NCBI GenBank assembly: GCA_023374025.1
Contig: SIJG01000146.1
Span: forward strand, 251,228-315,227
Length of the DNA: 64,000 nucleotides
From: Heterodera schachtii
Lineage: Eukaryota; Nematoda; Chromadorea; Rhabditida; Heteroderidae
Direction of reading: 5' to 3'
Shown: positions 26,320 through 49,891 of the stretch, piece after piece
How positions within the stretch are numbered: the first letter of the stretch is position 1
Layout of the letters: the number at the start of each line of letters is the position of its first letter
The notes under the pieces: model-generated
What the model was told of the DNA's origin: nothing
Databases searched by the model: none
The model's input: the letters and a program-made list of their open reading frames with translations, nothing else
Made by a program: the position numbers and the translations under genes

Positions 26320-29240
26320 CCTTTCGAAGGGAATTAATAAGGTTTATTAGCATCGATTCTAATTAAAAAAAATTTTTGGTTAGAATAATGATGAATGATT
26401 TTTTTGAATGAGCGGAGCAAATTAATTAATGGGAATTTAATTGGAAATTCTGCTGCTAAAGGTTCACTTCGATTATGGGCATCCTAAAGGTGGAGAAAAG
26501 AACGGAGACAATCGAATCTATTATTTTATTTTTCATTCAGCAAAATGCTGACCCCAAAATATTTTTCTCATATAAGAAGAGGCTCCAAGAAAATGCATAA
26601 AAGCGGCAAATATGGATAATGCGTCAATTGAACTGCGTCAGCAAAAAATGCGTCAGTGAGACAGTAATTTTTATTATTTTTTAAAAATGAAAAAAGAATA
26701 TTCATTTTTATTTAAGTTTTGAACCCTTCAAAAAATTAAATTGAGAAATTCGGAACGAGGTTCCTATGCTCATTCTCAGCAAGAATATATTTTTTTATAT
26801 AATATGTACAAGTCGGGGATGATCTTCCCACTTTTTTATCGAGGAAAAAGTCTCTCAGATTCGTACATAAAAGTGATTTCTGAAAAATTCGTATTTTCGA
26901 ATTTTGTTTGAATTAGGATCCGAGATTCGAAATAGGCCAAAATGGATGCCATATTCGTGATCAGCAACCCCAAAACCCATTAGAACATGTTTTCAGGACT
27001 TTTAAAAAAAATTTTTTTGACAAAAAAGGCGGGATCTAACTATTTACCTTTTCATTTTCACTTCACGTGAATTTTGGCAATTCTAAAGAATGGGGGTCCC
27101 TAATTTATTTGTTTATTTAGGGCTTAAAATCAGTTTACAGGGGTTTTCGAGGGAGCTGATTACGACTCTGAACTTGGATTGACCAATTCCGAACCCTGGA
27201 CACGAATTCGGACATAAACCTGAAAAAACTTTCTAATATACTAGTTAAAACGAATAGGATTTTTGCGTAAATAGGAAAATGCATCTTTGGAAAATTTTCT
27301 TTTTGTTGTTCGAATTCTGGTCCGGGGGTTCGGAATTGGGCAAATCGAGTTTCAGATTCCTGATCAGCACGTTAAATCGATTTTTTTTTTGATATGATTT
27401 GTCTTCCTTTTTCTCGCTCAAAAATTTGTGTAATTTTTCCATTGCCGCTCAATGATTGGACGGATAACTAACTAGAGCCTTAATTTTTAAAAATTCGGTA
27501 AATATTTTCAAATCTTTTCTTAGAGGATGTATTTTCCCGATTTTATTGCATTTTTTATGGAATTTTTCGGAAAAACGCCAAAAAGGCATCAAAACGGAAA
27601 AATGCCAAAAAAGGCATTTAAGGCACGAAAATCCCGAAAAAGGCAAAAAAAGACATAATAAAAGTCATTTTATTAAAGAAAAATATATAAAAATTTAAGC
27701 AGAAATTTGAAATTTAAAAAATCAGATTTATAAGTCGAAAATCAGTTCAAATTGCTTCAAATAAATATTTTCAGGGTTCGCAAGTTTTTTTTTCAAAATA
27801 AGGACAGATGAGGCTAAAACTAAGATTCGGACCCCAAAAATAAGATTTTTTCTAAAACTAATAATAACGTGAATGAAACGCAATAAAAACATGAAAAATC
27901 GACTTAAAATTTATTTTATTAGCGTAAAAACCAGGGCTGCCAGGGTCAAAAATCAGCATTTTGAAGAATTTTATTCAAAATTTAAAAATCAATAAAAATG
28001 TTTTTTTTACGGCGCGCTTTTTCCAAAAAATTTTGGGATCAGGGAGGGGGTCCGGTGGTTCCGGTAGGCGCCGCCGGGAAAATTTTTGAAAATTTCAGTG
28101 CAATTTGTTAACAGATTTTCACCAAAAAGTTATCAATTTTTGAGTTTTTGAGCCAATTTTTTATGAAAAAAAAAACATTTGGAGGCTCGACGATGCCGGC
28201 CCGACGTTGCCGATAGGCGCCGCCGGAGGAAAAATAGAAATTTTGACATTTTTTAACAGATTTTCACTGAAATTTTGGGGCATTTTACAATCACGAAAAT
28301 GAATTAAAATGTAATTTTTTTTTAAATTAAAATTAATTCAAATATTCGCTTCAAGAAAAAACGATCTATAATTCAAAACAGTTATTCAATTTTTGCATTT
28401 TTATTTTCAAATCCAAGAATAAGAACAAAAAAAGGACAAATCTTAAAAATAAGGACACTTGCGAACCCTGATTATTTTTCATAATTTATTTCAACAAAAA
28501 GGGCCGGAGGTGCAGATAGGCACCGCCGAGAAATTTTTTTGAAATTTTGGCTATATATTTAACAGATTTGCAATAAAAAATTATTAATTTTACCAAAAAA
28601 CTCAATTTTTACCAGTATATTTTACTCCCGTATTTGGGTGAAAATTTACGGGAACGGGAGTCCCGTAAACTCCCGCGGGACTCCCGCTCGCGCCGGGCTC
28701 TAGTTTGTATGAAACAAATTGAACAATTTGGTGCTATTTACAAATAGTAGTATTTTGAAAAGTTTTCACTTTTTTTGGTCTAATTTTTTTTTCAAATTTT
28801 TTTTTCGGTTTAAAAAGTCTTGAAACCAAGTACCCGGGGGTTTTAGAGGTCGCTGATTACGATATGACAATTATTTGGGCCTATTACGAACCCCGAACCC
28901 AAATTCGAACAAAAAGTCGAAAATAATTTGCTTTTATGTTAGAACCTGAACAAATAATATTTTTTTGATGTTTTAATGATTTGTGACTACTTTTAGCAGC
29001 GACCTCGAAAACCCCAGAGTATTCATCATTATGTGTAAAAAAAACAAAAAAAAATTAAATCAAAAAAAAGAAAAATTTTTTTAAAAATTCTACTAGTAAA
29101 TACTAGCGCCAACAATTTTTAGTTTGGCTTATTTAAAAAAAGAACATAATATGATGAATTTTATCGGTTTTGACGGCATTCAACCAAATGAAATATAAAA
29201 ATGAAAAAAGAAACATTTAGCTCCACAAAATTCAAATTTC
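26320..29240. other. Repeat-rich intergenic region
   Basis: This divergent interval separates the minus-strand BTB-MATH gene from the plus-strand KDM7-type gene. I see no exon in it. It contains degenerate runs of GGCATTT/GGCAAAA-like units near 27590-27660, a hAT-type MITE at 27772-28470 and GC-rich dispersed repeat pieces near 28040, 28190 and 28500. Confidence 0.5.
27772..28470. mobile_element. hAT-type MITE, 699 bp, carrying nested repeat pieces
   Basis: The left terminus CAGGGTTCGCAAGT (27772-27785) is matched perfectly by ACTTGCGAACCCTG at 28457-28470. The flanking 8-mers AATATTTT (27764-27771) and ATTATTTT (28471-28478) differ at one base, consistent with an aged 8-bp target duplication. 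CAGGG ends and 8-bp duplications point to hAT. Inside are two copies of the GGCGCCGCCGG-type dispersed repeat and no transposase. Confidence 0.8.
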
Positions 29241-29249
29241 TCCTCTTCG

Positions 29250-40978
<11,729 letters not shown>

Positions 40979-41463
40979 GGGAAGATTGTTACTGTTTCCT
41001 AAACCAGGGGCCTATCGGAAACAATTTTTTATTTTCTTCCTAATGAATTATGAGAAAATTGGCGAAATTTTTACTGCCTCTATAACCTTTTTTGCATCCC
41101 TTAAATTTTAGTATTTTATTAGAGTTTTTGCTGAAGATTCACAATTTTTTTATTGGTACACCACTACCCAAATTTTCTAAAAAATTTCGCTAAGTTTCTC
41201 CTTATTTTGCAAATTTATCGTTTATTTAATATTATTTTTCAAATTCGAATTCTTCTCATCAATTCTCTTTCAAGCATATTATTATTATTATTTCACTCTT
41301 TTTGTTTGAAATTGCTCTTTCATTTTGTTTTAAGGAGCCAATGAATAAATGTGATATTATTAATTATCTTTGTGACCAAAGCATTTTTCGTTATTTTTCG
41401 GTTTAATTTTAATAATTTAATTGTTTTTTTTTTGGCTTATTTATTTCTTTTACAAAAGTTGCA

Positions 41464-44400
41464 ATGGCTGAAGCGGACGATTCCGACTTTGAGAACTCCA
41501 AACTTGGCACCAAAGAATAGTGAGATATTAAACAAATTTTAAGCAACAATATTTTTGATTGCTTTGGCTTTAATTTGTAACTTATAAATTTTGAACTTAT
41601 TTATGAAATGCTCAACAAAATTATGTGTTTAGATTTTCAAGTTGATTATTTTTAAATATTTATTTTTCATTTTAGTCAATTCGATTTAATGAGTTCAAAT
41701 TAATAGGTTCATTTTCAAAAAAAAATAATTTTTTTTGTCCGTAAATATTATTGACATTATGGCATACATAGCAAGGGTTGAATGGCACTTTTTTTGCCGG
41801 CTTTCCGATTTTTTGATGAAAATTGTGCAAACTCCGGGAGTTTTATTTCAAAAATTGTGTTTCATGTGGAAAATTTAATTTTTTTTAGAAGCTAACCAAA
41901 TTTTTCGAAATTTTAGCTTTTTTGACCGGAATTCCGGATTTTTTTCCATCAAAATTCATAAATTTATTTAAAAAATTGGGTTCCGAGAGGGAAAATGACC
42001 ATTTTTGGTAGAGTAAGAAATCAGTTATAAATTCCACCAAATTCATTAGAACAAATGTTATGAAGTTAAAATTTTACCGGATTTTGACAATTTATATAAT
42101 TCAAAAATGAATGCATTTAGTTGGGACAGTTTGTACGACTTGGAATTGACAAATTTTGCTGAAAATGCCGACGAAGGCGAAGTTTAAAAAATGATTAGTT
42201 TTTGTAATTAGTTTTTATAATTTTTCAGATTTGGTTCGGCCGTTCCGCGGAGTTGCGCATTTTGAAATTCATCGAACAGCAAAATTTGCCCATTTCTGCC
42301 AAAATTTGTGACTTAGGCACGGGCAACGGATCACTGCTGCGAAAATTGGCATGGAAATTTTTTAATCCACATTATGAAAAAAAATCCCGTCCTGAACCTG
42401 TGTCTGGGTTGGGTCCGGGAGGCCTCCGTTGTCCCGTCCCTCATGACGGAGTTTTTTAAAAAAATTTTAATTTTCAAAATTCAGAGAGCATTTCCTTTAT
42501 CCTGTAAGAATTTTCTGGACACAATGAAAAAATCCAGGCCCAAAAAAATTTAAGGCCGCTGTAAATGGCCTGGACCTGGGAGTCGTCAGTGGACAATGCC
42601 GTCAACTGAAGGCAATCCGTCATTAAATGATTTATTCTTCACTTTTATAAAATAACACAAATTATTATTTAAGTTTTTTTTATTTTAAATTCATTTTCAC
42701 ATTGTTTAAAAAATCTTGTGTTTTAAAAATAAATTTTGCTGACGGATTGTCCGGGAGTCGACCTGGTATCCGCTTAGGAAAAATCCAGGCCTTGCAGACC
42801 CAAGTAGATCCCGAATATCTAAATTTATTTTAAAAAATTCACCCCGTAATTTCAATTTTTTTTTGTTTTGTCTTACCTTTGAGAGTTTAGCGCTCTCGTG
42901 GCTTCACTTCTCTTGTCGGTCTCGACTATTCAACAAATGCAATTGAATTGGCCAAGAAGCAGGCTTCCTCATGCAATGGCCATCAGTCAATGCCCATCGA
43001 ATTTGGGGTTGGTCTCAACAAAATTCAAAATCAAGTCTTTCTATTTTTGGCATTTTATATGGGGAGCTTGGTTGGTCGATTCCTAAAAAGTGCAAAATCA
43101 ATCATTTGATTTTTTATGTAATTTATAAACAATTAACTGCTAAATTAATCAAAATTTACCTCACTTTGAGAAAAATATTCTAATTAAATATAAATTTGAG
43201 GTAGGATTATTTTAATTCATATTTAGCAAAACAAAAAAAAAAATTCCAAAATTAACGATTAATAAAATGTCAACTGATAAAGCGATAATTTAGCTTAAGG
43301 GCAAATAAAAATTAAAAAAGAATACAAAAAAGTTACGAAAAATTATAAAAACAATTAATTTTGCGTATACTTGCAAAAAAGGCACATTATTTAAAAGCCA
43401 AGTCATTTCGTATCAGCAAAAAAAAAAAACTAATTTGACTTAAATTCACAGCCCTACTGATAAGAAAATTTCAAAAAAAAAATTCAGCGATTTTTCAAAA
43501 TTTTATGAAGAATTCCTAATGATTTCATTCTAATATATTAATTTAATGGGAAGTAGCATAGATCGAAAAAAGAAAAAAAAATGAATTTTAAACTTTAAAA
43601 TTCGTAACTTTCCAATTTTTTTGAATATTATTTTTTAATTTTATTTTTCCTCCAAAGGTTGTTGATTTGGCTTCTGATCAGTTGGACAATAAATTTTGCC
43701 ATAAATTCGACATTCTCATCGACAAAGTCTCATTTTTTATTTGCATAATTTACAGTATATAAATATTTTTTAATTTTCAGGGCACTTTTGACGCAATTTC
43801 ACTTACCGAAAATCGACAAAAATTCATGGAAAACTATTGTCTTAATATTGGCAAAATGTTTTCCGTTCAAAAAGGTGTCAGAAATTTTTTGAATATTTTA
43901 TCGCTTTATTTTAGAAGCATCTCAGCTGCTGCATTATTTCCTCATCATTTCTTGCAATTTTACGATGTGAATTCATTTTAAATTAATATTTAAATTTGTT
44001 GAGTGATTTAAACTTAAAAAAACCCGGAATTCCGGCCAAAAAAGCTCTGGACTTCATAAATCCGGTGCCACCCCTAAATCGGATTGATTAAAACGTGCTG
44101 GTTGGATCGTTCTCTTAAAAATTTCAAAAGGCGTTACTAAAATAAAACCGATCAAATGGAAAATTTTACAAATAAATTATTCATTACTTTGCTAAAAACT
44201 AACGAAGTTTTAAATCATCATAATTCGATAGCCCAAGTGTTTTTATAAGCCTACAAAATTTCAAAAAAAAATTTCATAAGTTCAAAAAAGTTATGGCCAG
44301 AAGAACTCAAAAATCCGGGATTTCGAACTTTTTTGATAATGACTTTTTTGAAGCTTAATGAATTTTTTTAATTTTGTTGGTTATAAATCATTTAGGGCTA

Positions 44401-44946
44401 CGGATGATGTCCAAGAATTAAAATTTGGTTCCTTTTTTATAAATTTATAGGCAAATATTATTATTATTACTTTTTGATGATTTTTGAGTAACATCGTAAC
44501 ACCGCTGTTTTCTAAGGCTTTTTGTTTTAGAAAAATCTCAATTATCTTTTTTTTTTCTACTTTTTATGCAAATTTACTCTCCGACATTTTTTTTAATTTC
44601 TCCGGCCATCCCCGACAAATTTTGAGGGGAGAAGGGACCCCCCCCCCCCCCCCCCCCCTCCCCTCCCGTCCCGTCCAAAATATTAAAAAAAATCATTTAT
44701 TTATCCTAGTGATCCATACGAATTCACTTGGTTCGATATATATATTATTAATATTTTTTAATTAATTTCAGTGATGAGTTAATTGCACATTTTGTCAAAA
44801 TGCCATCAGAAAAAGAAGCAGCCGCTGATGGAACGTTTCAATTTGTTTCTCCGTTGCCTAACGCACCAGAAGCATTCAAATTTGGCGGTAGCATTGGCAC
44901 CACGACAAATGGGGCGGTCTTCAGATGGACCCGGAATGATCAATGA
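41464..44946 (+). CDS. eEF1A lysine methyltransferase, METTL10/EFM4 type
   Basis: Eight exons can be followed. Exon 1 (41464-41519) reads MAEADDSDFENSKLGTKE and splices in phase to YWDSLYDLELTNFAE (42121), reproducing the family's LGTKEYWD start. Exon 3 (42229) gives WFGRSAELRILKFIE and the SAM-binding motif CDLGTGNGSLLRKL. Exon 4 (42891) gives RGFTSLVGLDYSTNAIELAK, exon 5 (43658) VVDLASDQLD, exon 6 (43781) GTFDAISL, exon 7 (43915) EASQLLHYFLIISCNFT. The last exon, 44772-44946, completes IDELIAHFVKMPSE and ends PEAFKFGGSIGTTTNGAVFR. In yeast and human this cytosolic enzyme trimethylates a lysine of elongation factor eEF1A using S-adenosylmethionine; function here is by family. The donor of exon 3 is unclear and may be GC. 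The gene begins 485 bp after the KDM7 stop. Its last exon is duplicated downstream. Confidence 0.82.
44225..44470. repeat. Dispersed repeat copy in the last methyltransferase intron
   Basis: The segment with TTCGATAGCCCAAGTGTTTT and TATAAGCCTACAAAATTTCA resembles the foldback arms at 10826-11127 and their flank. Its right part carries GTCCAAGAATTAAAATTTGG, like the CCAAGAATGTAAAATTTGG of the other copy. It supports a multi-copy foldback family. Confidence 0.45.
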
Positions 44947-46235
44947 CCGCTTAAATTTGCATCATTTATCCTATTTGTTATTATACCACAGTTTGGCACA
45001 TTGCTTACCATAAATTATCTTTATTTGTGTTTCGGTGACAAAATTTTAGTGGGAAACTTTATGAAAAATTGAAATTGTTGCAAAATTTTTAGCAATTTGT
45101 GGCCTAAATGAGTTACCCGTTCTTACTGTATAGGTAATTAAGGGCCAAAAGGTAACATTCAAAAGTTAAAAAATGCGCAACTTTGAAATTGTGATCTTTT
45201 GTCTTGCTTCTATCCCATATTAAATAGTCAATAATTTTTTCACATGATTAAGGAAGTATTGACTTTTTTTTGTGTTAACTTAATGTGAAAGCCTTGTTTT
45301 GGAGACCCTTTTCACAATTTTTGGCAGGCTTAACCGACGAAGTTGGGCCTTAAAAATATTTGCTTGGATTTGTGAATTTGGGACAAATTCTGATTTAAAA
45401 CTGTCAAATTTACTGTCTTTTTCTAATTTTTTGTACCATTTCTTATAGTATTTTTGTGAAAAAGGCTTGAATTTTTGTATCCAATGCCGAAATGCCTATT
45501 TTTGTGCCTATTAAGTCCTGCAAAAAAGTCACGAAAAAAAACAAAAAGCCCTGCAAAATTAGCCTTTATCCCGGAAAGAATTTGGAAGGAAGATGGGGAA
45601 AAGCCTCGGAATTGACTAACTGATTACCAGGGGAAGGAAAAAGTTAAGAGAATGGGTGGGTCACAGCAATATTTTGCCTGAAACAATCGGATAAAGTTGG
45701 GCGATTGTTTCAATTCTCGGGCTCTTATCAACAATAATGGAATGTTTTTGGCAGATTTCATTTGCCTTTTCACCGACCGAACCTTTACTTACGCCACCAA
45801 TGGCCGAGACTGTGTTGACAAATTGCACTCCTCAAAATGGAAACACCCCAAATATTTGTAAATTTTGTTTAGGTCGGTTCGTCCTCCTACTGGACAACTT
45901 CAGGAACACTGATCCAAGAACTTATTACAAGAAGCAAAGCAACGGCAAGTTTTTTCGCTAATTAGGGTAATTAAGACAGAATTGAATTGCAGATGTCAGC
46001 TGCTCAGGTTAATTGTTGCACAAAAGAAGTGAAATGAAAGGAAAAAGAAGTGATTGGAAACAAAATTAAAATGCATATTTTTAGAATTTTATTTAGCTAA
46101 AATACATTGAATTTATTTGGTTTTTTTGAAGGATGGATAAATATTAGCATTAAACACGAACATTTCATCAGAAATAAATTGTCTAAACAAATTTATGATG
46201 ACTAAGTTAACTATAAAAGCAATATTTATTGTTAA

Positions 46236-47516
46236 TTAATGGGGGATTAAGTTGGCAGCCAATTTCAGCAATTGTCCATTTCTGTCAAAAGTTCTTTTTT
46301 CGGAATCGGCGTGGAGAGCATTCTAAAAATGAATGAAAAACGGAAGAATTTTAGTTTTTGAATTAATTAATACCCTCATTATTTGGCCAAGGATGGCGTA
46401 CTGTTTCTCGAAACCACGAGGAAAATCATTGCGAATTTGGAGCTTTTCAGCAGAAAATAGCATTTTGTTGACGCTGTTTTGGAGCAGAAACATGCAAAAC
46501 GATTCAGAAGTCTGAAATGAATATTCAAAATAATAAAATAAAACATAAAATAAAACCTGCGGCATTTTGAAAGTGCCACCCAATTGGCATTGGTTGGCCA
46601 ATATTTTGTCCCGAATGTGCCATTCCTCAAGCGGATACGTTTGGAAAGCCAACAAATGAATGACACTTCCCAAAAACCAAGCGATGTCCGATTGGTCGGA
46701 GTTTAGTCTCATTTCCTTTGAAATAATTTTAAAAATGAAATTGAAATCTTTGGCACCGAAATTTGCTGTGGGCTCATTGTGATCAATTTGCTCATTGTCA
46801 ATTCGTTTTGGCTGCAAATTTGGCACTGATCAATGAAAGTGATGCGAATGTCTCCGCCCATTCCGTTGGAATCCGCTTCTTTTTCGAAACGAAAGTTTTC
46901 CAGGGTTAGGGGGTACGGTAGTTGGGTGGCCGAAGTTTTGAGACGATGAAAATTCATTTCATTTTGCATCCGTAACAAAACCCTCGCAATTGTACTCGGC
47001 GGAACATGGAGTTGCGCAGAATGATAATAATTTGAAAGTTCCGCCAAATATTGGCCAAGCGAATTTTGATGCTTTTCAATGGGCAGAGAAAATTCGAGAA
47101 AAGCCCCCGGCACTTTGTCGACCTCAGAAGAAGGAACGTTTTGCTCGTCAGAAACAATTTGCTGCGCAGAATTAACAGAAACTTTCCGTTGGCTTTCCGA
47201 TTTTTTTGGCAATGCTAAAAGCAAAAATTGGTGAAATAAAAACAATATTAATTGATTTTACCAAATTGGCCATTTGTTAATAATTGGTGTCCTGCTGATA
47301 TTTTTGGCTTCGGGCTTTGTGGGACAGAAACATTTTGTTGCGAAACATTGGCACTTCCAACGGAATAAATGGGCGGCAAATGCACTGATGAAAAGCAATT
47401 AATTATATTTAAATAGTTTAAATATTAGCAATCAAATTACTGCAATTTGGTGACAATGGGCCGACGCTTTTTTCAACTGCCAACAAAACGAACAGCAAAA
47501 TAAAAAGTGGTGCCAT
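46236..47516 (-). CDS. Secreted protein of unknown family, copy 1
   Basis: Exon 1 starts at 47516 with a signal peptide (MAPLFILLFVLLAVEKSVGP, then LSPNC). Exon 2, near 47390-47270, reads VHLPPIYSVGSANVSQQNVS and onward. Exon 3, from about 47215, reads ALPKKSESQRKVSVNS and continues through LSNYYHSAQLHVPPSTIARV and CQICSQNELTMSK. A 41-bp intron (GTGCCAAAG to TTCAAAG) would restore frame into EMRLNSDQSDIAWFLGSVIH and GGTFKMPQ. Another short intron leads to TSESFCMFLLQNSVNKMLFS and ILGQIMR, and the last exon is NALHADSEKRTFDRNGQLLK, ending in a stop at 46236. The product would be roughly 300 to 340 residues. I do not recognise the family; function is unknown. It is convergent with the methyltransferase. 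A TATA box precedes it. Confidence 0.65.
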
Positions 47517-47570
47517 TTTCGATTTTATTTTGTTTAATTTTTGAAGTGATTTTCCTTCAGAATTTCCTCC

Positions 47571-47577
47571 TTTTATA
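47571..47577 (-). promoter_or_regulatory. TATA box of secreted gene copy 1
   Basis: The minus strand reads CAATATAAAAGGAGG about 55 bp upstream of the ATG at 47516. The same sequence at the same spacing precedes copy 2. Confidence 0.55.
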
Positions 47578-47789
47578 TTGTCTTGGCTCAGCAAAAATCA
47601 GCTGAGCTTGGGGAATTCATGTGAACATTTTCATTTTCGCAACTTCCATCCCAAAATTTATTAAATTTCCATTGATTTCCGCTGGGTTTTCGTTGCTAAC
47701 CAATTTTTGCACTTTTAATTTGTTGCACTTTTATTTTATAGAAAAAAACAATTATGAATAATTTTCATGTTTACCCTCTTTTCTCTCTT

Positions 47790-47880
47790 TTTTCTCTCTC
47801 TCTCTCTCTTTTAACTCGCTGTCTCTCGCTTCTCTCTCACACACACTATTTCTCTCTCCTCTCTATCTCCCTCCTCATTT
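47790..47880. repeat. CT-rich simple repeat
   Basis: A pyrimidine-rich tract with (CT)n and (CA)n runs upstream of secreted gene copy 1. It makes a spurious Leu/Ser frame on the plus strand. The homologous tract in copy 2, about 51440-51475, has a longer pure (CT)n run, so it differs between copies. Confidence 0.75.
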
Positions 47881-47949
47881 TACTGCTATTTCGCTGTACA
47901 TTTTTATTTATTTGTTTTCTTCCCGAATATTTTCGTTTGTTTCCGTCAG

Positions 47950-48115
47950 ACCATAATTGCGCATACTGCTGGGCCAAATCACATGAAAATTTGCTAATGA
48001 CTGAGTGTCTGATGATCCAATTTCCTTGTACAAATCGGCTGACTAGCGACGCCATTGTGCCGACGAGTGCCGCTGATGCCAATGCCGATCATGGGATTGG
48101 GGTTGGACGGGACGG
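47950..48115 (+). other. Possible exon duplicated in both copies
   Basis: After an acceptor-like TTCCGTCAG, the plus strand reads HNCAYCWAKSHENLLMTECL, then a Ser/Asp/Ala-rich stretch, up to GIGVG and a G tract. The same segment occurs at about 51615-51775 with a single early change. It has codon-like texture and two Cys in CAYC spacing, but no partner exon is identified and the opposite strand is also open. It could be an exon of an unseen gene or part of the promoter region. Confidence 0.25.
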
Positions 48116-48120
48116 GAGGG

Positions 48121-48450
48121 GCGGGGGGGGGGGGTCCCTTCTCCCCTCTCAAAAATGTCTGCAAATTCAAATGCTTCTGATGTAAATTTATAAAATAATT
48201 ATTAATTTAATTAATTCAATTAAGATAAACATTAATTTACTATAGGAATACTATTTTTACATAAAGAAAAGAAAATATCTTCTTTTCTTGTGGAGAATTG
48301 ACCAATTCACATCAGAAGCATTTGAAATTTTTTTCTAAATAGCTGAAAATACTTAAAATTAATCCGAGGTGAATTTAAGTTTAAGCGATTAGAATAAGAA
48401 TTTTTGCAGACATTTTTGAGAGGGGAGAAGGGACCCCCCCCCCCCCCCCC
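48121..48450. repeat. Palindromic junction between the two duplicated units
   Basis: TCCCTTCTCCCCTCTCAAAA, then TGTCTGCAAATTCAAATGCT at 48133-48176, is mirrored on the right by CATCAGAAGCATTTGAA (about 48310) and TTTTTGCAGACATTTTTGAG followed by AGGGGAGAAGGGACCC (48403-48436). The right arm has about 80 extra bp. G tract and C tract end the arms. Copy 2 has the left arm at 51781-51840, but its right arm is cut at about 52047, where an inverted gene fragment begins. Confidence 0.75.
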
Positions 48451-48558
48451 CTCCCGTCCCGTCCAAAATATTAAAAAAATCATTTATTTATCCTAGTGAT
48501 CCATACGAATTCACTTGGTTCGATATATATATTATTAATATTTTTTAATTAATTTCAG

Positions 48559-48733
48559 TGATGAGTTAATTGCACATTTTGTCAAAATGCCATCAGAAAA
48601 AGAAGCAGCCGCTGATGGAACGTTTCAATTTGTTTCTCCGTTGCCTAACGCACCAGAAGCATTCAAATTTGGCGGTAGCATTGGCACCACGACAAATGGG
48701 GCGGTCTTCAGATGGACCCGGAATGATCAATGA
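48559..48733 (+). pseudogene. Orphan duplicate of the last methyltransferase exon
   Basis: The exon from the TTTCAG acceptor to the TGA matches 44772-44946 with no coding difference that I can see (IDELIAHFVKMPSE to TRNDQ). The other seven exons are not duplicated. It could serve as an alternative last exon encoding the same end, or be a dead remnant. Confidence 0.75.
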
Positions 48734-48963
48734 CCGCTTAAATTTGCATCATTTATCCTATTTGTTATTAAACCACAGTTGGGCACATTGCTTACCATAA
48801 ATTATCTTTATTTGTGTTTCGGTGACGAAATTTTCGTGGGAAACTTTATGAAAAGTTGAAATTGTTGCAAATTTTTTTACAATTTGTGGCCTAAATGAGT
48901 TACTCCCTTCTTACTCTATAGGTAATTAAGGGCCAAAAGAAAATAGTTCAAAAGTTAAAAAAT

Positions 48964-49243
48964 CGTTAAAAACATATCCAGACATTTGCGCCAATGTACA
49001 AAAGCGGGTTCAAACTTTCATTTTTGAAATCATAGAGGTCTTAAGGAGCATTAAATTTAAGAAAACTCGTTCTTTTGGTTTATTAGGAACAATAATTAAG
49101 TTGTTTGAGAAATTTATTGTTTTTTCAAAAATTTGCTGACGATCAAATTATCGCATACATCAATTTCAATCGTTATTTAAAGCTGTTTAATCCATCTTGT
49201 AAGTTTGACCCAATTTTGGACATAGGCGCAAATGTGGGTAACC
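48964..49243. mobile_element. 280-bp transposon insertion specific to copy 2
   Basis: The insertion is flanked by an exact 9-bp repeat TTAAAAAAT (48955-48963 and 49244-49252). Copy 1 has a single TTAAAAAAT at the matching place (45166-45174), which is an intact empty site. Subterminal inverted motifs CAGACATTTGCGCC and GGCGCAAATGTGGG link it to the GACATTTGCGG family. A 9-bp duplication would fit Mutator-like elements. No coding capacity. Confidence 0.88.
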
Positions 49244-49891
49244 TTAAAAAATGCGCAACATTGAAATTATGATCTTTTGTTTATCCCATATTATATTCAG
49301 TAATTTTTTGTGCCTATAAAGTCCTGCAAAAAAGTCACGAAAAATACCAGAAATACTACAAACCAAAGTAAAAAAAAACTATTTTTAAACAATTTATACA
49401 ATACATAGCCTTTTTACAAAAATGCTAAATAGGTAGTGAGGGATGCACAATGTGCCCCCACACCAATTGCATCGTTTATCCCGAAATGAATTTGGGAAGA
49501 GATGGGGAAATGGGCGATTGTTTCAATTCTCGGGGTCTTATCAAAAATTATGGAATGTTTTTGAATATTTGCAATTTTGTTTAGGTCGGTTTTTTTTTTT
49601 TTTTTTTTGCTAATTTGGGTAATAAAAGACAGAATTGAATTGCAGGTATCATCTGCTCAGATTAATTGTTGCACAAAAGAAGTGAAATGAAAGGAAAAAG
49701 TAGTGATTGGAAACAAAATTAAAATACATATTTTTACAATTTTATTTAGCTAAAATACATTGAATTTATTTGGATTTTTTGACGGATGGATAAATATTAG
49801 CATTAAACACGAACATTTCATCAGCAGAATTAAATTGTCTAAACAAATTTATGATGACTAAGTTAACTAAAAGAGCAATATTCATTGTTAA

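Larger units (their letters stand above)
44620..48430. repeat. Segmental tandem duplication, copy 1
   Basis: The unit runs from the C tract near 44640 to the next C tract near 48434. It holds the last methyltransferase exon (plus) and a complete secreted-protein gene (minus). Copy 2 starts at the second tract with the same order: CCGTCCAAAATATT, the exon, the gene, then the CT-rich tract and CAAATGCTTCTGATG. The two secreted-protein exons compared differ at only 2 of 178 residues, so the duplication is recent. Confidence 0.9.

Noticed and set aside
47754..48185. 143-codon plus-strand frame starting MNNFHVYPLFS
   Set aside because: Its first half is only the CT-rich simple repeat, which differs between the two copies by repeat number. 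Only the later segment is kept, as a weak possible exon.
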